Assembly (NCBI GenBank): GCA_964653095.1
Contig: CAZZEH010000010.1
Span: 1-64,000, forward strand
Direction of reading: 5' to 3'
Source of the DNA: JAMLHH01 sp964653095
GTDB lineage: Bacteria > Bacteroidota > Bacteroidia > Chitinophagales > JADIYW01
Length of the DNA stretch: 64,000 nt
Within the stretch, counting starts at the first letter, position 1. Every line of letters begins with the position of its first letter. The notes beneath the pieces were generated by a model. That model was not told the origin of the DNA. It saw only the letters and a program-made list of their open reading frames with translations, and did not search any database. Of the stretch, positions 34,655 to 43,486 are shown in pieces. Position numbers and translations under genes: made by a program.

Positions 34655-34950
34655 GTGCCATTGTAAGATTATCATTCACGTATCCATTCTATACGCTAAA
34701 TGCAGGCGGGAGATTATTTCTTTGTTTAATCCGGATTATGCATAATACCAAAATAAGGTTTCGCTTTATCGGTCTATTTTGAATTTCAAATTGGTACAAC
34801 TTTAAATCAGTTGTTTCACTGACTTACTTTCTGTAACCATAGCAGTGGCTTTTCGAAAACAAGTCCCTGATTGATTACTCTTTTATTATTGCAACGATCA
34901 GCTTTTACAGGAGAAAAATAGAAATTGAATCAATTAAATTATTTAATAAA
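34655..34950. other. intergenic region after fadD
   Basis: The 296 bases hold no gene, no RNA I can recognise and no clear terminator hairpin. The promoter of the following gene lies at its right edge. Confidence 0.4.
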
Positions 34951-34982
34951 CTTGTATATACAATAAAACTAAACTATTTTTG
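34951..34982 (+). promoter_or_regulatory. promoter of the secreted hypothetical gene
   Basis: CTTG at 34951-34954, a 20-base spacer and a perfect -7 element TATTTTTG at 34975-34982 form a Bacteroidota promoter. Transcription should begin near 34988, 18 bases before the start codon. Confidence 0.65.
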
Positions 34983-35005
34983 TTAAATAATATTATTAAA
35001 CGATT

Positions 35006-35446
35006 TTGAAAAAAGCTTTAAGAAATATTCTTGCTGTTTGCTTGCTGGTTTCACTGACATCGGGCTCTTCTTGGGCTTACTATCAGAGGAATCCTCCAAA
35101 AATAGACAGAAAATTGGAAGAACGTTCCAAGCTGACACCATGCATTAGAGCTTTGTTGGACGAGTTGCCGTTAGAATCCGGCAGTCATCTCGAAAAATCA
35201 GCGCAAGGCACTCTGACTGTGGAAGATCAGAAAGAGGATAAAATCTTTTTCAACGTCATACTGAAAACTTCAACCGGGAAAAAGAACGACCCGCCTATCT
35301 ACCTGCGTTTTGTCAAAGTGGAACAGATAGATATAAGAAGAGTGTTGGAATATGCCAAGAGCGGAGATAAAATCTATATTGAGCAATACACTACGAATGC
35401 GGCACAGAGAGTCTATTGCGCTCCTTCGAGTTTGACCGTTACATAA
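35006..35446 (+). CDS. secreted hypothetical protein
   Basis: This 146-residue protein begins with a signal peptide (about 1-24, ending SSWAYY). The mature part is charged, with two cysteines (about residues 46 and 137) that could form a disulfide bond. I do not recognise a family. The start is a TTG codon, placed 24 bases after a good -7 promoter element; no ATG is available that would keep the signal peptide. It stands alone. Confidence 0.6.
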   Translation: MKKALRNILAVCLLVSLTSGSSWAYYQRNPPKIDRKLEERSKLTPCIRALLDELPLESGSHLEKSAQGTLTVEDQKEDKIFFNVILKTSTGKKNDPPIYLRFVKVEQIDIRRVLEYAKSGDKIYIEQYTTNAAQRVYCAPSSLTVT

Positions 35447-35519
35447 ATTACAAGCTTTAGTAATACAAATTTTATCTGGAGCAGACTCCTGTAGAATGTA
35501 GTATAAAAGAGTATTTGCT

Positions 35520-35527
35520 TATCTTTG
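35520..35527 (+). promoter_or_regulatory. -7 element coinciding with a leaderless start
   Basis: TATCTTTG fits TAnnTTTG and ends five bases before the ATG at 35533, so transcription would start at or beside the start codon. The -33 region is poor. Confidence 0.5.
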
Positions 35528-35532
35528 AAGCC

Positions 35533-36624
35533 ATGAATTTGGTAAGTAAAGTTTTGGTATTTTGGTTCCTGTCGGCTACGTTGTTTTATATGGACGAAGA
35601 TCGTGTAGTGTGTGGGCAGGGAACTGAATTAGTGCCAATCTCTGTTCCGGATTATAAAAAATATGATTGGGAGGCTTTAAAGTTATCTTTTTGGGGTGCC
35701 CGTTTGGAATTTCCCGGCATGCCGGCTTATAGTGAAAAGGAAATTTATACAGAGAAGGGATTAGTCAATCAAAAGAAGTATTATTGGGCGAGCAGTGATG
35801 AGTCTATATCACTCGAAGCTGTATTTTATCCGTTACCCGAAGAACTGAATGTAAAAAACGAAAAAAAGTTGATGGAGACCGTATCCAATAGGATAGCACT
35901 GAGTTATAACGGTTATCCGTCTTTAAGTGCGGGGCAGATAAATTCAAGCGGGATTACAGAATATAATTTAGAGATAAAAACAGTAAAGTCTGCCGTATAT
36001 AGTTCTAAGATATATGCATCCGGCGAACAGGTACTGATAATAGGCGCACTTATAAATAAACCGGGAGAAGAAGCCGGGTCAATAGCTCATTATTTTCTTG
36101 AGACTATTCAGTTTAATCCCCTGAAAGGTGAAGTAAAATCTTTGGAGTCAGGAATGGATGCTGTCCAGACTCATTATACAGAAAAGTGGGATACACTTTC
36201 ATTTGATAAATTTTATCTAACTTTTCCTAAGTATCCGATAGGACAGCATAAACTTTTACAGAAAGGAAATTTGAACCAGCGGTATTATGAGTGGTATATG
36301 AGTGACGAGCAGAATCAATCGACTTACATTTTTGCTTTAATACCTTTAGAAAATTTGTCAGACAAAGATGTTTCGGAATTGATTTCATCGGGAATTGAAT
36401 ACAGTCTCAGAGTTACAGATGGTAAGCTCGTACAGCAGCGGAGCCTTGATTATTTTGCCAATCCCGTAGAAGAAGCTCTGTTTAAAACAGGATACCAATA
36501 TTTTCGGACGCGGTATTTTTATGATGAAAATTATATATATCAGTTATTGGTCAGCGGGCCAAAAGTAAATATCTATCAAAAAGATGCCAATCGTTTTATG
36601 GATGGACTCAGATGGATAGAGTAG
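35533..36624 (+). CDS. exported protein with two copies of an unnamed domain
   Basis: This protein of 363 residues starts with a hydrophobic export signal (MNLVSKVLVFWFLSATLF) and then has two similar halves. Copy one, near residue 50, reads LSFWGARLEFPGMP and then NQKKYYWASSDESISLEAVFYPL. Copy two, near residue 210, reads LSFDKFYLTFPKYP and then NQRYYEWYMSDEQNQSTYIF. Each ends with a helix and a strand that reads LETIQFNP or MDGLRWIE. The family is unknown to me; it has the look of a periplasmic or envelope beta-sandwich pair. The ATG at 35533 follows a -7 element directly. The mfd gene overlaps its end by 13 bases. Confidence 0.6.
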   Translation: MNLVSKVLVFWFLSATLFYMDEDRVVCGQGTELVPISVPDYKKYDWEALKLSFWGARLEFPGMPAYSEKEIYTEKGLVNQKKYYWASSDESISLEAVFYPLPEELNVKNEKKLMETVSNRIALSYNGYPSLSAGQINSSGITEYNLEIKTVKSAVYSSKIYASGEQVLIIGALINKPGEEAGSIAHYFLETIQFNPLKGEVKSLESGMDAVQTHYTEKWDTLSFDKFYLTFPKYPIGQHKLLQKGNLNQRYYEWYMSDEQNQSTYIFALIPLENLSDKDVSELISSGIEYSLRVTDGKLVQQRSLDYFANPVEEALFKTGYQYFRTRYFYDENYIYQLLVSGPKVNIYQKDANRFMDGLRWIE

Positions 36625-39600
36625 AGACGATGGATTTAGAAAATTTATTAGAACATTACAAAACTGACAGCAGAATAATTCAAACATCGGAATTATTGGA
36701 GCTCTCGGGAAAGGTTACATTAATTCACTCTATAGGCTCACAGTCGGCTGTAAGTGTCGCAGGTCTGTTTTTGAGAGTAGATTTTTCCGGACTCATAATT
36801 ATGCCGGATTTTGAATCTGCTTTTTATTTTGAAAATGACCTCAGACAACTTTTACCGGGCTACGAAATCTTACTTTTCCCTTCTATTTACAAAAAAATAA
36901 ACCGATTTAAAGAGACTGATAAGGGCAACATTCTACAGCGTACCCGTGTGTTAGATGCACTGATGCATAGTAATAAACACAGACTGATAGTGACTTATCC
37001 GGAAGCTATTCAGGAAATGACGGTAGCTGCTGAAACAATTGATGAAAATGCTTTACGTCTTTCCGTAGGGGAGAAGGTAGATGTAGATTTCATGCTTGAG
37101 GTGTTATTGGAATACGGTTTTGAACGCACGGATTTTGTATATGAACCCGGTGAGTTCTCCATTCGAGGAGGGATTATTGATATTTTTTCATTTGGTCATT
37201 ACCAACCATACCGCGTGGAGTTATTTGGAGATGAAGTGGAAAGTATCAGAACATTTGATCCTGAAACTCAGTTTTCAAAGCAAAAAATTTCAAAGCTTTC
37301 AATTATTCCCAATTTTCATAACGCATTAAAAAAAGAACATTTCACCAACTTATTTGAGTTTTTACCCGAACGGACTTTTGTCTGGATGAAATCTCCGGAA
37401 GACATTGATAAAAATTGGCAAACTCATTACGAATTAGCCCAGATGGAGTATGAAAACTTATCCGAAACAGATAGCAGTCACCCTTTTCACAGCAGAAAGC
37501 TGAAGCAGCTTTTTTCAGACTCATCGGACTTAAATGCTTTGCTGAAAAATTATGCGCAGGTCATTACAAATGTCTATAGCGCGCCCGAAGGTTATGAAGA
37601 AATAGATATGCAGGGCAGCCCCCCGCCAAGTTTTAACCGAAATTTTGATTTGCTTGCAGATTGTCTGAATAACCAAAGTCAGGAGGGTATTCAGAATATT
37701 TTATTTTCGGAAAATATAAAACAGCTTGAGCGAATTCGCCATATTTTTGAAGATAAGCAGGTTTCTGTGAAATGGGACGGAATTAATATTTCGCTTTCAG
37801 AAGGATTTATTGACAAGCAATTGAAGCTAGCCTGCTTTACCGACCATCAAATTTTTGAAAGATTTCACAGATACAGAACTATAGAGCGGTTTTCAAGAGA
37901 TAAAGCTATAACGGTACGTGCTTTGAAAGATTTGAATCAGGGAGATTATGTGACACATATTGATCATGGTGTCGGCGTATTCTCGGGGTTGCAGAGATTA
38001 GAGATTGGCGGTAAAGTACAAGAGACTGTCCGAATTAGATATGCCGGAACAGATATTCTTTATGTAAATATTCAGTCGCTGCACAAAATCTCAAAATATT
38101 CAGGGAAGGAAGGCCGGACTCCTAAAGTTCACAAGCTGGGAACTAATACCTGGAATAATCTTAAAAACAAGACCAAACAAAAAGTAAAGAGTATAGCCCG
38201 GGAGCTAATACAATTGTATGCTCAGCGAAAGATGAAAGAAGGGTTTGCTTTCTCGAAAGATACTTATTTGCAGCATGAATTGGAAGCTTCATTTATTTAT
38301 GAAGATACACCTGATCAGGAAAAAGCTACTGCGGATGTAAAAGCAGACATGGAAATGCCGTATCCGATGGATCGGCTGATTTGTGGTGATGTTGGATTTG
38401 GGAAGACAGAAGTCGCTTTAAGAGCTGCTTTTAAGGCTGTTGTGGATGGGAAGCAGGTGGCAGTCTTAGTGCCGACTACTATTCTTGCCTGGCAGCATTA
38501 TAAAACTTTCAGCGAACGCTTAAAAGACTTCCCGGTAAAAGTAGATTATGTCAACAGGTTTAAAACCGGAAAGCAAAAAACTGAGTCACTTGACGCCCTG
38601 AAAAAAGGTGCAACTGATATAATAATTGGCACCCATATACTTTTGGGGAAGAAAATTCAGTTTAAGGATTTAGGACTTTTGGTTATCGATGAAGAACAGA
38701 AATTTGGAGTGTCTGCAAAAGAAAAACTCAAACAGCTTGCATTAGGAGTAGATACTCTGACACTCAGTGCCACGCCTATTCCGCGTACATTAAAATTTTC
38801 TTTGATGGGGGCGAGGGACTTGTCCAATATTTTGACTCCGCCACCCAACCGTCAGCCAATTACCACAGAGCTAATTCGTTTTGACCGTCAAAAAATAAGA
38901 GAAATAATTGAAAATGAAGTCTTTCGTGGGGGGCAGGTGTTTTTTGTTCATAACAGGGTGAGTGATATACAGACACTTTGCGCCAACCTTAAAAGTTTAC
39001 TGCCGGGTATAGATATTCAGTTTGCTCACGGACAGATGGATGGGACGAAATTGGAAAATATCATGATGGATTTTGTAGAAGGAAAATTTGATGTATTGGT
39101 CAGTACCAATATTATTGAATCCGGGCTGGATATAGAAAATGCCAATACCATAATTATTCATAATGCGCATCATTTTGGTTTGAGTGATTTGCATCAGATG
39201 CGGGGCAGGGTAGGGCGTTCCAATAAAAAGGCATATTGTTATTTGATTAGTCCGCCCAAAAGTGTTTTGACTAATGAAGCAAAAAGAAGATTACAGACTT
39301 TAGAGGAATTCTCGGATTTGGGAAGCGGTTTTCAGATAGCCATGAGAGATATGGATATTCGGGGAGCCGGAAATCTGTTGGGAAGTGAGCAGAGTGGATT
39401 TATTGCGGATATAGGGTATGAAATGTATCATAAGATTTTGGAAGAAGCCATTCAGGAATTAAAATATTCAGACTTTAAAGAGGTTTTTCAGGAGCAGATA
39501 GAACAGCAAAAAGAATTTGTCAAAGACTGTACGATAGAAACAGATATAGAGATGCTCATACCTTTGGAGTATGTAAGTAATACAGAAGAACGGTTAAAGC

Positions 39601-39989
39601 TTTATACTGAATTGGATCATCTGGACAATGAGAAACAGCTTGCAGAGTTTTCGCAGCAGCTTACAGATAGGTTTGGACAATTGCCCATGCCGGTAGAGGA
39701 ACTTTTTGATGCGCTCAGATTACGATGGTCGGCAAAGAAAGCAGGTTTTGAACGCGTCATTTTAAAATCAGGGAAGTTAAGATGCTATTTTCTGGAAAAT
39801 CCGGATTCTCCGTTTTATCAGAGTTCAATTTTTCAGGTCATTTTGTCTAATCTGCAACAAAGCGGAAGAATGCATTTAAAGCAATCCGGAGAGTCCTTAA
39901 TTTTGACCATAGACAGTGTACACACTATGGGACAGGCTATGAAGCTTATAGAAAGGCTGACTGAGAATGTGTCGGCCGAAGCAAATTGA
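36612..39989 (+). CDS. mfd: transcription-repair coupling factor
   Basis: This 1125-residue protein is Mfd, the translocase that removes RNA polymerase stalled at DNA damage and recruits UvrA. The N-terminal UvrB-like domains, the RNA polymerase-interacting domain starting at about residue 440 (LNQGDYVTHIDHGVGVF), the helicase motifs GDVGFGKTE (about 593-601) and IDEEQ (about 693), the TRG region with GRVGRS, and the C-terminal UvrA-inhibiting domain are all present. Length is usual for the family. The start could also be the ATG at 36630. It overlaps the preceding envelope gene, so expression may be coupled. Confidence 0.95.
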   Translation: MDRVETMDLENLLEHYKTDSRIIQTSELLELSGKVTLIHSIGSQSAVSVAGLFLRVDFSGLIIMPDFESAFYFENDLRQLLPGYEILLFPSIYKKINRFKETDKGNILQRTRVLDALMHSNKHRLIVTYPEAIQEMTVAAETIDENALRLSVGEKVDVDFMLEVLLEYGFERTDFVYEPGEFSIRGGIIDIFSFGHYQPYRVELFGDEVESIRTFDPETQFSKQKISKLSIIPNFHNALKKEHFTNLFEFLPERTFVWMKSPEDIDKNWQTHYELAQMEYENLSETDSSHPFHSRKLKQLFSDSSDLNALLKNYAQVITNVYSAPEGYEEIDMQGSPPPSFNRNFDLLADCLNNQSQEGIQNILFSENIKQLERIRHIFEDKQVSVKWDGINISLSEGFIDKQLKLACFTDHQIFERFHRYRTIERFSRDKAITVRALKDLNQGDYVTHIDHGVGVFSGLQRLEIGGKVQETVRIRYAGTDILYVNIQSLHKISKYSGKEGRTPKVHKLGTNTWNNLKNKTKQKVKSIARELIQLYAQRKMKEGFAFSKDTYLQHELEASFIYEDTPDQEKATADVKADMEMPYPMDRLICGDVGFGKTEVALRAAFKAVVDGKQVAVLVPTTILAWQHYKTFSERLKDFPVKVDYVNRFKTGKQKTESLDALKKGATDIIIGTHILLGKKIQFKDLGLLVIDEEQKFGVSAKEKLKQLALGVDTLTLSATPIPRTLKFSLMGARDLSNILTPPPNRQPITTELIRFDRQKIREIIENEVFRGGQVFFVHNRVSDIQTLCANLKSLLPGIDIQFAHGQMDGTKLENIMMDFVEGKFDVLVSTNIIESGLDIENANTIIIHNAHHFGLSDLHQMRGRVGRSNKKAYCYLISPPKSVLTNEAKRRLQTLEEFSDLGSGFQIAMRDMDIRGAGNLLGSEQSGFIADIGYEMYHKILEEAIQELKYSDFKEVFQEQIEQQKEFVKDCTIETDIEMLIPLEYVSNTEERLKLYTELDHLDNEKQLAEFSQQLTDRFGQLPMPVEELFDALRLRWSAKKAGFERVILKSGKLRCYFLENPDSPFYQSSIFQVILSNLQQSGRMHLKQSGESLILTIDSVHTMGQAMKLIERLTENVSAEAN

Positions 39990-40041
39990 GATTGCCTTTT
40001 TTTAGAAAATTGCTTAAATTTATTAGTTAAAATAAAGAACC

Positions 40042-40410
40042 ATGTCCGAACTTAAAGTTTATGAATATGCCAGATGCACTTCCTGCCGGAGAGCAAAAAA
40101 GTTTCTGAGAGATAATCAAATCGACTTTCTCGATATTCCTATTTTGGATACTCCTCCTTCACGTGAAGAATTGTCAAAAATGCTTGAGCATATTAAAGCA
40201 AAAGGACTTACTATTAACAGACTTTTTAATACTTCCGGAAAAGCGTATAAAGAAATGGGTATTTCTAAGAAGCTCAAAACTATGACAGAAGATGAAGCTT
40301 TAGATTTACTTGCAGGAAACGGTATGCTGATAAAAAGACCTTTTGTATTATTAGAAGATGATGGATTCGTAGGGTTTAAGGAAGAGGAGTGGAAGCAGAA
40401 ATTTGCCTGA
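40042..40410 (+). CDS. ArsC/Spx-family thioredoxin-fold protein
   Basis: This 122-residue protein has the ArsC/Spx fold with a redox CTSC motif (Cys12 and Cys15), the INRLFNTSGKAYKEMG helix-turn region and the KRPFVL strand near residue 92. The CxxC pair is the mark of Spx/MgsR-type proteins, which sense disulfide stress through RNA polymerase in Firmicutes; in Bacteroidota it is usually annotated as arsenate-reductase-related. A true arsenate reductase is unlikely without ars genes. It ends before a shared terminator and the tRNA cluster. Confidence 0.75.
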   Translation: MSELKVYEYARCTSCRRAKKFLRDNQIDFLDIPILDTPPSREELSKMLEHIKAKGLTINRLFNTSGKAYKEMGISKKLKTMTEDEALDLLAGNGMLIKRPFVLLEDDGFVGFKEEEWKQKFA

Positions 40411-40442
40411 ATGTATTAGTTTAAATGCCTGAGCCTAACAAA

Positions 40443-40473
40443 AAAGCCATTCTCAAGAAGTAAGAATGGCTTT
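40443..40473. terminator. bidirectional terminator between the Spx-like gene and the tRNA cluster
   Basis: AAAGCCATTCT pairs perfectly with AGAATGGCTTT. The A-rich left and T-rich right flanks allow it to stop transcription from both sides. Confidence 0.8.
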
Positions 40474-40475
40474 TG

Positions 40476-40548
40476 TGATCCCGCTGGGGCTCGAACCCAG
40501 GACCCATACATTAAAAGTGTATTGCTCTACCTACTGAGCTACGGAATC
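40476..40548 (-). tRNA. tRNA-Lys (TTT), copy 1
   Basis: On the minus strand the acceptor GATTCCG pairs with CGGGATC followed by A (one wobble), the anticodon stem-loop is ATACA-CTTTTAA-TGTAT, and the T arm CTGGG-TTCGAGC-CCCAG is intact. CCA is not encoded. It is the promoter-distal member of a three-tRNA unit. Confidence 0.94.
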
Positions 40549-40582
40549 CGATTTTACAATTTTTTCTAATGTAAATTTGCAG

Positions 40583-40665
40583 TGCCCACGACTGGATTCG
40601 AACCAGCACATCCATAGGACACCACCCCCTCAAGATGGCGTGTCTACCAATTCCACCACATGGGC
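40583..40665 (-). tRNA. tRNA-Leu (GAG)
   Basis: This is an 83-base class II tRNA on the minus strand. GCCCATG pairs with CGTGGGC plus discriminator A, the anticodon stem-loop is CCATC-TTGAGGG-GGTGG with anticodon GAG, and a long variable arm follows. Confidence 0.92.
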
Positions 40666-40689
40666 ATCAGAAATATTTTTAAGAACTTG

Positions 40690-40762
40690 TGATCCCGCTG
40701 GGGCTCGAACCCAGGACCCATACATTAAAAGTGTATTGCTCTACCTACTGAGCTACGGAATC
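40690..40762 (-). tRNA. tRNA-Lys (TTT), copy 2
   Basis: This sequence is identical over all 73 bases to the copy at 40476-40548 and is the first tRNA of the cluster. Confidence 0.94.
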
Positions 40763-40781
40763 CCGTTTTTTAAAACGTGTG

Positions 40782-40812
40782 CAAATATAGAAACTTGTTC
40801 TTTATTTTCAAG
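40782..40812 (-). promoter_or_regulatory. promoter of the Lys-Leu-Lys tRNA cluster
   Basis: On the minus strand CTTG, 19 bases and TATATTTG make a good Bacteroidota promoter. The first tRNA begins 20 bases after the -7 element. Confidence 0.7.
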
Positions 40813-40886
40813 TAATAAAATGAATTAATTGCTCTTTGATCTACTTTTAATTTTATTGCTTTTAGAAGAACTCCTTATGTGAAAAG

Positions 40887-41564
40887 TTAATTGTTGACGA
40901 CAATTGTTTCCTTAGGCCTTTTATCTTCAAAGACATATATTTTGATTAAAACGCCTGTAGTGTCGTAAATTTTGATTTCACCGTCCTCAAAATCTTCTGA
41001 GTATTTGCCTGTCGCAGATAAGTTCCCATTGGAATGATATTCTTTAAATTCTCCTTCGCGCATACCATTTTTATAACTTCCTTCAGCCTCTAAGAGGCCA
41101 TTTGGATAGTATTGTTTAAAAGGACCGTGTTCCTCACCATTTTCAAAAAACACGCTTTCTCTCAATTGCCCGGCTGGCAGTTCATAATAACTTTTTAACT
41201 CTCCTGTGAGCTGATTGTCTTTGTATGCTCCTAACTGCTTTGGCTCTCCGTTTTCATAAAACTGCTGGTAAGTCCCGTTGTATTTTCCCTGAATGTAGTT
41301 CTCTACAATTTTTACTTTTCCATTGGGATAATACAAAATGCGCTGTCCGTCTATTTCGCCCTGTATGTAATCGACTGTTTCCAAAGTATCGCTTTTAGAG
41401 GAAACTCTTACATACAATCCGTCAATTATATTAGTATCACTTTTTAAAACGAAATAAATTTCTCTTTCGTCGTTCGACAGATTGTTTTCTACTTTGATGT
41501 GAGTATCTGTCCTGCAGCTCACTAAGTACAAAATTGCTATGATTCCATAGAGATATTTTGACAT
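40887..41564 (-). CDS. YwqK-like MORN-repeat lipoprotein
   Basis: This 225-residue protein has a lipoprotein signal with the lipobox LVSC (Cys17), so it should sit in a membrane as a lipoprotein. The rest is a row of MORN-like repeats of about 22 residues (YYPNGKVKIVENYIQGKYNG and similar, at least six) as in the YwqK family that databases label as toxin-antitoxin antitoxins. No toxin is beside it, and in Bacteroidota such proteins are common surface or periplasmic proteins, so the antitoxin label should not be trusted here. Confidence 0.78.
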   Translation of the reverse strand: MSKYLYGIIAILYLVSCRTDTHIKVENNLSNDEREIYFVLKSDTNIIDGLYVRVSSKSDTLETVDYIQGEIDGQRILYYPNGKVKIVENYIQGKYNGTYQQFYENGEPKQLGAYKDNQLTGELKSYYELPAGQLRESVFFENGEEHGPFKQYYPNGLLEAEGSYKNGMREGEFKEYHSNGNLSATGKYSEDFEDGEIKIYDTTGVLIKIYVFEDKRPKETIVVNN

Positions 41565-41655
41565 ATCTATTGTTTTATCTAATAAATATAATCAAAACTG
41601 CTGATATCCCTTACAGATTCTCTTATTCTGAATTATTTTCAAAGTATTAAAAATA

Positions 41656-42933
41656 TTAGTCTTTAATGCAGCGTACTGAAGCTCCAGCAGCACGCTCTAC
41701 ACTAAATATATCACCATCATCATCATCAAAACTGCTAAAGAATAACTGCGAACTTTCTGTGTTGTTATAAGCCGGTGAACTGCTCCAATACCTACCATTA
41801 AAACCTATATTTATAAGATAACCTCCTTTTGGAAAACGATATCCTGCCATTGGTAACTTTAAAGGTGAGGCTAATGCTCCATCGGGATTATTGGTTATCC
41901 AACTTTTTCTTTCATTTTCCCATTCTGCAGATGTAGGTACTCTGTAACCGTTAGGACACGGATTGTTAATGCCGTCAACACCTTGCCATAAGTTGTTGTT
42001 TTGCGGTGTCCGCCAGTCATAAGGATCGTCTGTTGGAACAATAAATTCTCCATGTCCCGGAGTATTGCTGTTACTTAATACATCAGTTATTTCAGAATCG
42101 CGCTTTTCATGACCGTCCGTACCTCGTCCCCATTGGTATAAATCACCGTAAGAATCCTCATCCGTAGAAGAAGTAGCTACTTGTGCAGCACCCAGATTTC
42201 TATCCATCCATACTTTACCGGTGGCTGGGTTGATGACATCTCCTGGCCCAAGACTTATCCAGGTAGGAATACCATTAAACATATATAGCATACTTCCATT
42301 ATTTCCCGGAGCAACATTCACCCAGGCTGTTCCATTCCAATACAACATTTCGCCTGGTGTAGTGCCATCAGGTGCCTGACCATCTTGCCCATCCGCTCCT
42401 TTTAAAGAGTTGAGCCAGGTCGTTTCATCTCCGGCAAACCCATTGTCCACAGCAATTTCATAAGCGGATTGTCCATCTTGTCCGGGTTCCCCTTGTTCTC
42501 CTTGTGGCCCCGGAGTGCCTGGCGTTCCACTTGTTTCTGCATATAGCGCATACGGGACACTCATAAGTTGACTGACTCCTGTTATAGAGTAACTCGTTCC
42601 ACCAGTAGGATCTGTTTCTGTTTTAATAAAATAAAGACCTGTGGACCAGTCTATTTCGGAAAATATCCCTATTATGGGAATTCCGCTTCCAATCTCCAGA
42701 CTGACCAAGCCATTTGCATTAGTAGTGGGATTTGGATTGTAAATTTCCTTATATACTTCTGTGCCATCTGCAGAACCCTGTAAAACAGATACGCGCATTC
42801 CGATAGCCTGATTGGATACTAATTGATTGCTGCCATCTCTAATTACAGCCTGATAGCTCATTTTTCCAGGTGCCTGACCAAATACATTCGCAGATAGAAA
42901 CAAAGCGATGTAAACAAAAAATAGTTTTCTCAT
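41656..42933 (-). CDS. secreted FISUMP-domain protein with collagen-like segment
   Basis: This 425-residue protein has a signal peptide (to about residue 20, FGQ), an N-terminal beta domain with GKMSYQAVIRD common in Bacteroidota surface proteins, and a short collagen-like Gly-X-Y stretch at about 133-153 (GTPGTPGPQGEQGEPGQDG). The C-terminal FISUMP (Fib_succ_major) domain shows WMDRNLGA, PCPNGYRVPTSAEW and the ending ASVRCIKD. No T9SS sorting domain is seen, so it may be retained by other means. It lies five bases after the T9SS protein gene and shares its mRNA. Confidence 0.82.
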   Translation of the reverse strand: MRKLFFVYIALFLSANVFGQAPGKMSYQAVIRDGSNQLVSNQAIGMRVSVLQGSADGTEVYKEIYNPNPTTNANGLVSLEIGSGIPIIGIFSEIDWSTGLYFIKTETDPTGGTSYSITGVSQLMSVPYALYAETSGTPGTPGPQGEQGEPGQDGQSAYEIAVDNGFAGDETTWLNSLKGADGQDGQAPDGTTPGEMLYWNGTAWVNVAPGNNGSMLYMFNGIPTWISLGPGDVINPATGKVWMDRNLGAAQVATSSTDEDSYGDLYQWGRGTDGHEKRDSEITDVLSNSNTPGHGEFIVPTDDPYDWRTPQNNNLWQGVDGINNPCPNGYRVPTSAEWENERKSWITNNPDGALASPLKLPMAGYRFPKGGYLINIGFNGRYWSSSPAYNNTESSQLFFSSFDDDDGDIFSVERAAGASVRCIKD

Positions 42934-42938
42934 AATGG

Positions 42939-43418
42939 TTATAGTTTTACAATTTTAAAAGATTGAATTTTTTTGCTCTTGTAATCAAATATATTAATGA
43001 AATATGTAGCTTTTGCCAAGTCATTCATGTGTATAATAGTTTCACCCGAATAGATTTGTGCGGCATGCCGTAATCTCCCCTGAATATCAAGAAGTTGAAG
43101 CGACAGTTTTTCACTGTTATAATCTTTTATTTGCAGGGTCAAATGATCAGAGGTTGGATTTGGGAAAACCGACAATGAAATATTCAGGAGGCTTTCTTTG
43201 ATTCCGACCGGTATAATTTCATATCCATGCTGTACTCCCTGAGTGACTGTTCCGCTATGGTCTGAATGGGCAGTATAAACAATCTGTCCGACAGAATAAG
43301 CTACTGTACCTCCAATCCCGGTAGCATCACCGCCGGCTGTGTTTAAGGATTGCTGAGCATATAATGAGCCGACAAACCATGTCGCCATGATAAAAATTGC
43401 TGTTTTACGTGTTTTCAT
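42939..43418 (-). CDS. small T9SS-secreted protein
   Basis: This 159-residue protein has a signal peptide ending at about residue 22 (LYAQ), a short beta segment with GGTVAYSVGQIVYT and VTQGVQHGYEI typical of Bacteroidota secreted proteins, and a type A T9SS sorting domain from FPNPTSDHL (about residue 85) to the end. There is little other than the sorting domain, so it may be a carrier or surface filler protein. It is co-transcribed with the FISUMP protein. Confidence 0.78.
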   Translation of the reverse strand: MKTRKTAIFIMATWFVGSLYAQQSLNTAGGDATGIGGTVAYSVGQIVYTAHSDHSGTVTQGVQHGYEIIPVGIKESLLNISLSVFPNPTSDHLTLQIKDYNSEKLSLQLLDIQGRLRHAAQIYSGETIIHMNDLAKATYFINIFDYKSKKIQSFKIVKL

Positions 43419-43444
43419 ATTGAGTCGGGTTATATTTATTATTA

Positions 43445-43465
43445 TCCAAAATCATTCATTTTGGA
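43445..43465. other. inverted repeat between ftsH and the T9SS gene
   Basis: TCCAAAAT and ATTTTGGA form perfect 8-bp arms with a five-base loop. No T-run follows on either strand, so an operator or a weak terminator is possible; on the minus strand it includes a near -7 element TGATTTTG. Confidence 0.35.
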
Positions 43466-43486
43466 AATATACCTGAATATATGAAG

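Noticed and set aside
40577..40828. An 83-residue open frame on the plus strand across the tRNA cluster
   Set aside because: It is the antisense reading of tRNA-Leu and tRNA-Lys, a well-known source of false proteins.
40887..41564. Toxin-antitoxin system suggested by the YwqK label
   Set aside because: No toxin-like gene is adjacent, and the protein is an exported lipoprotein of MORN repeats.
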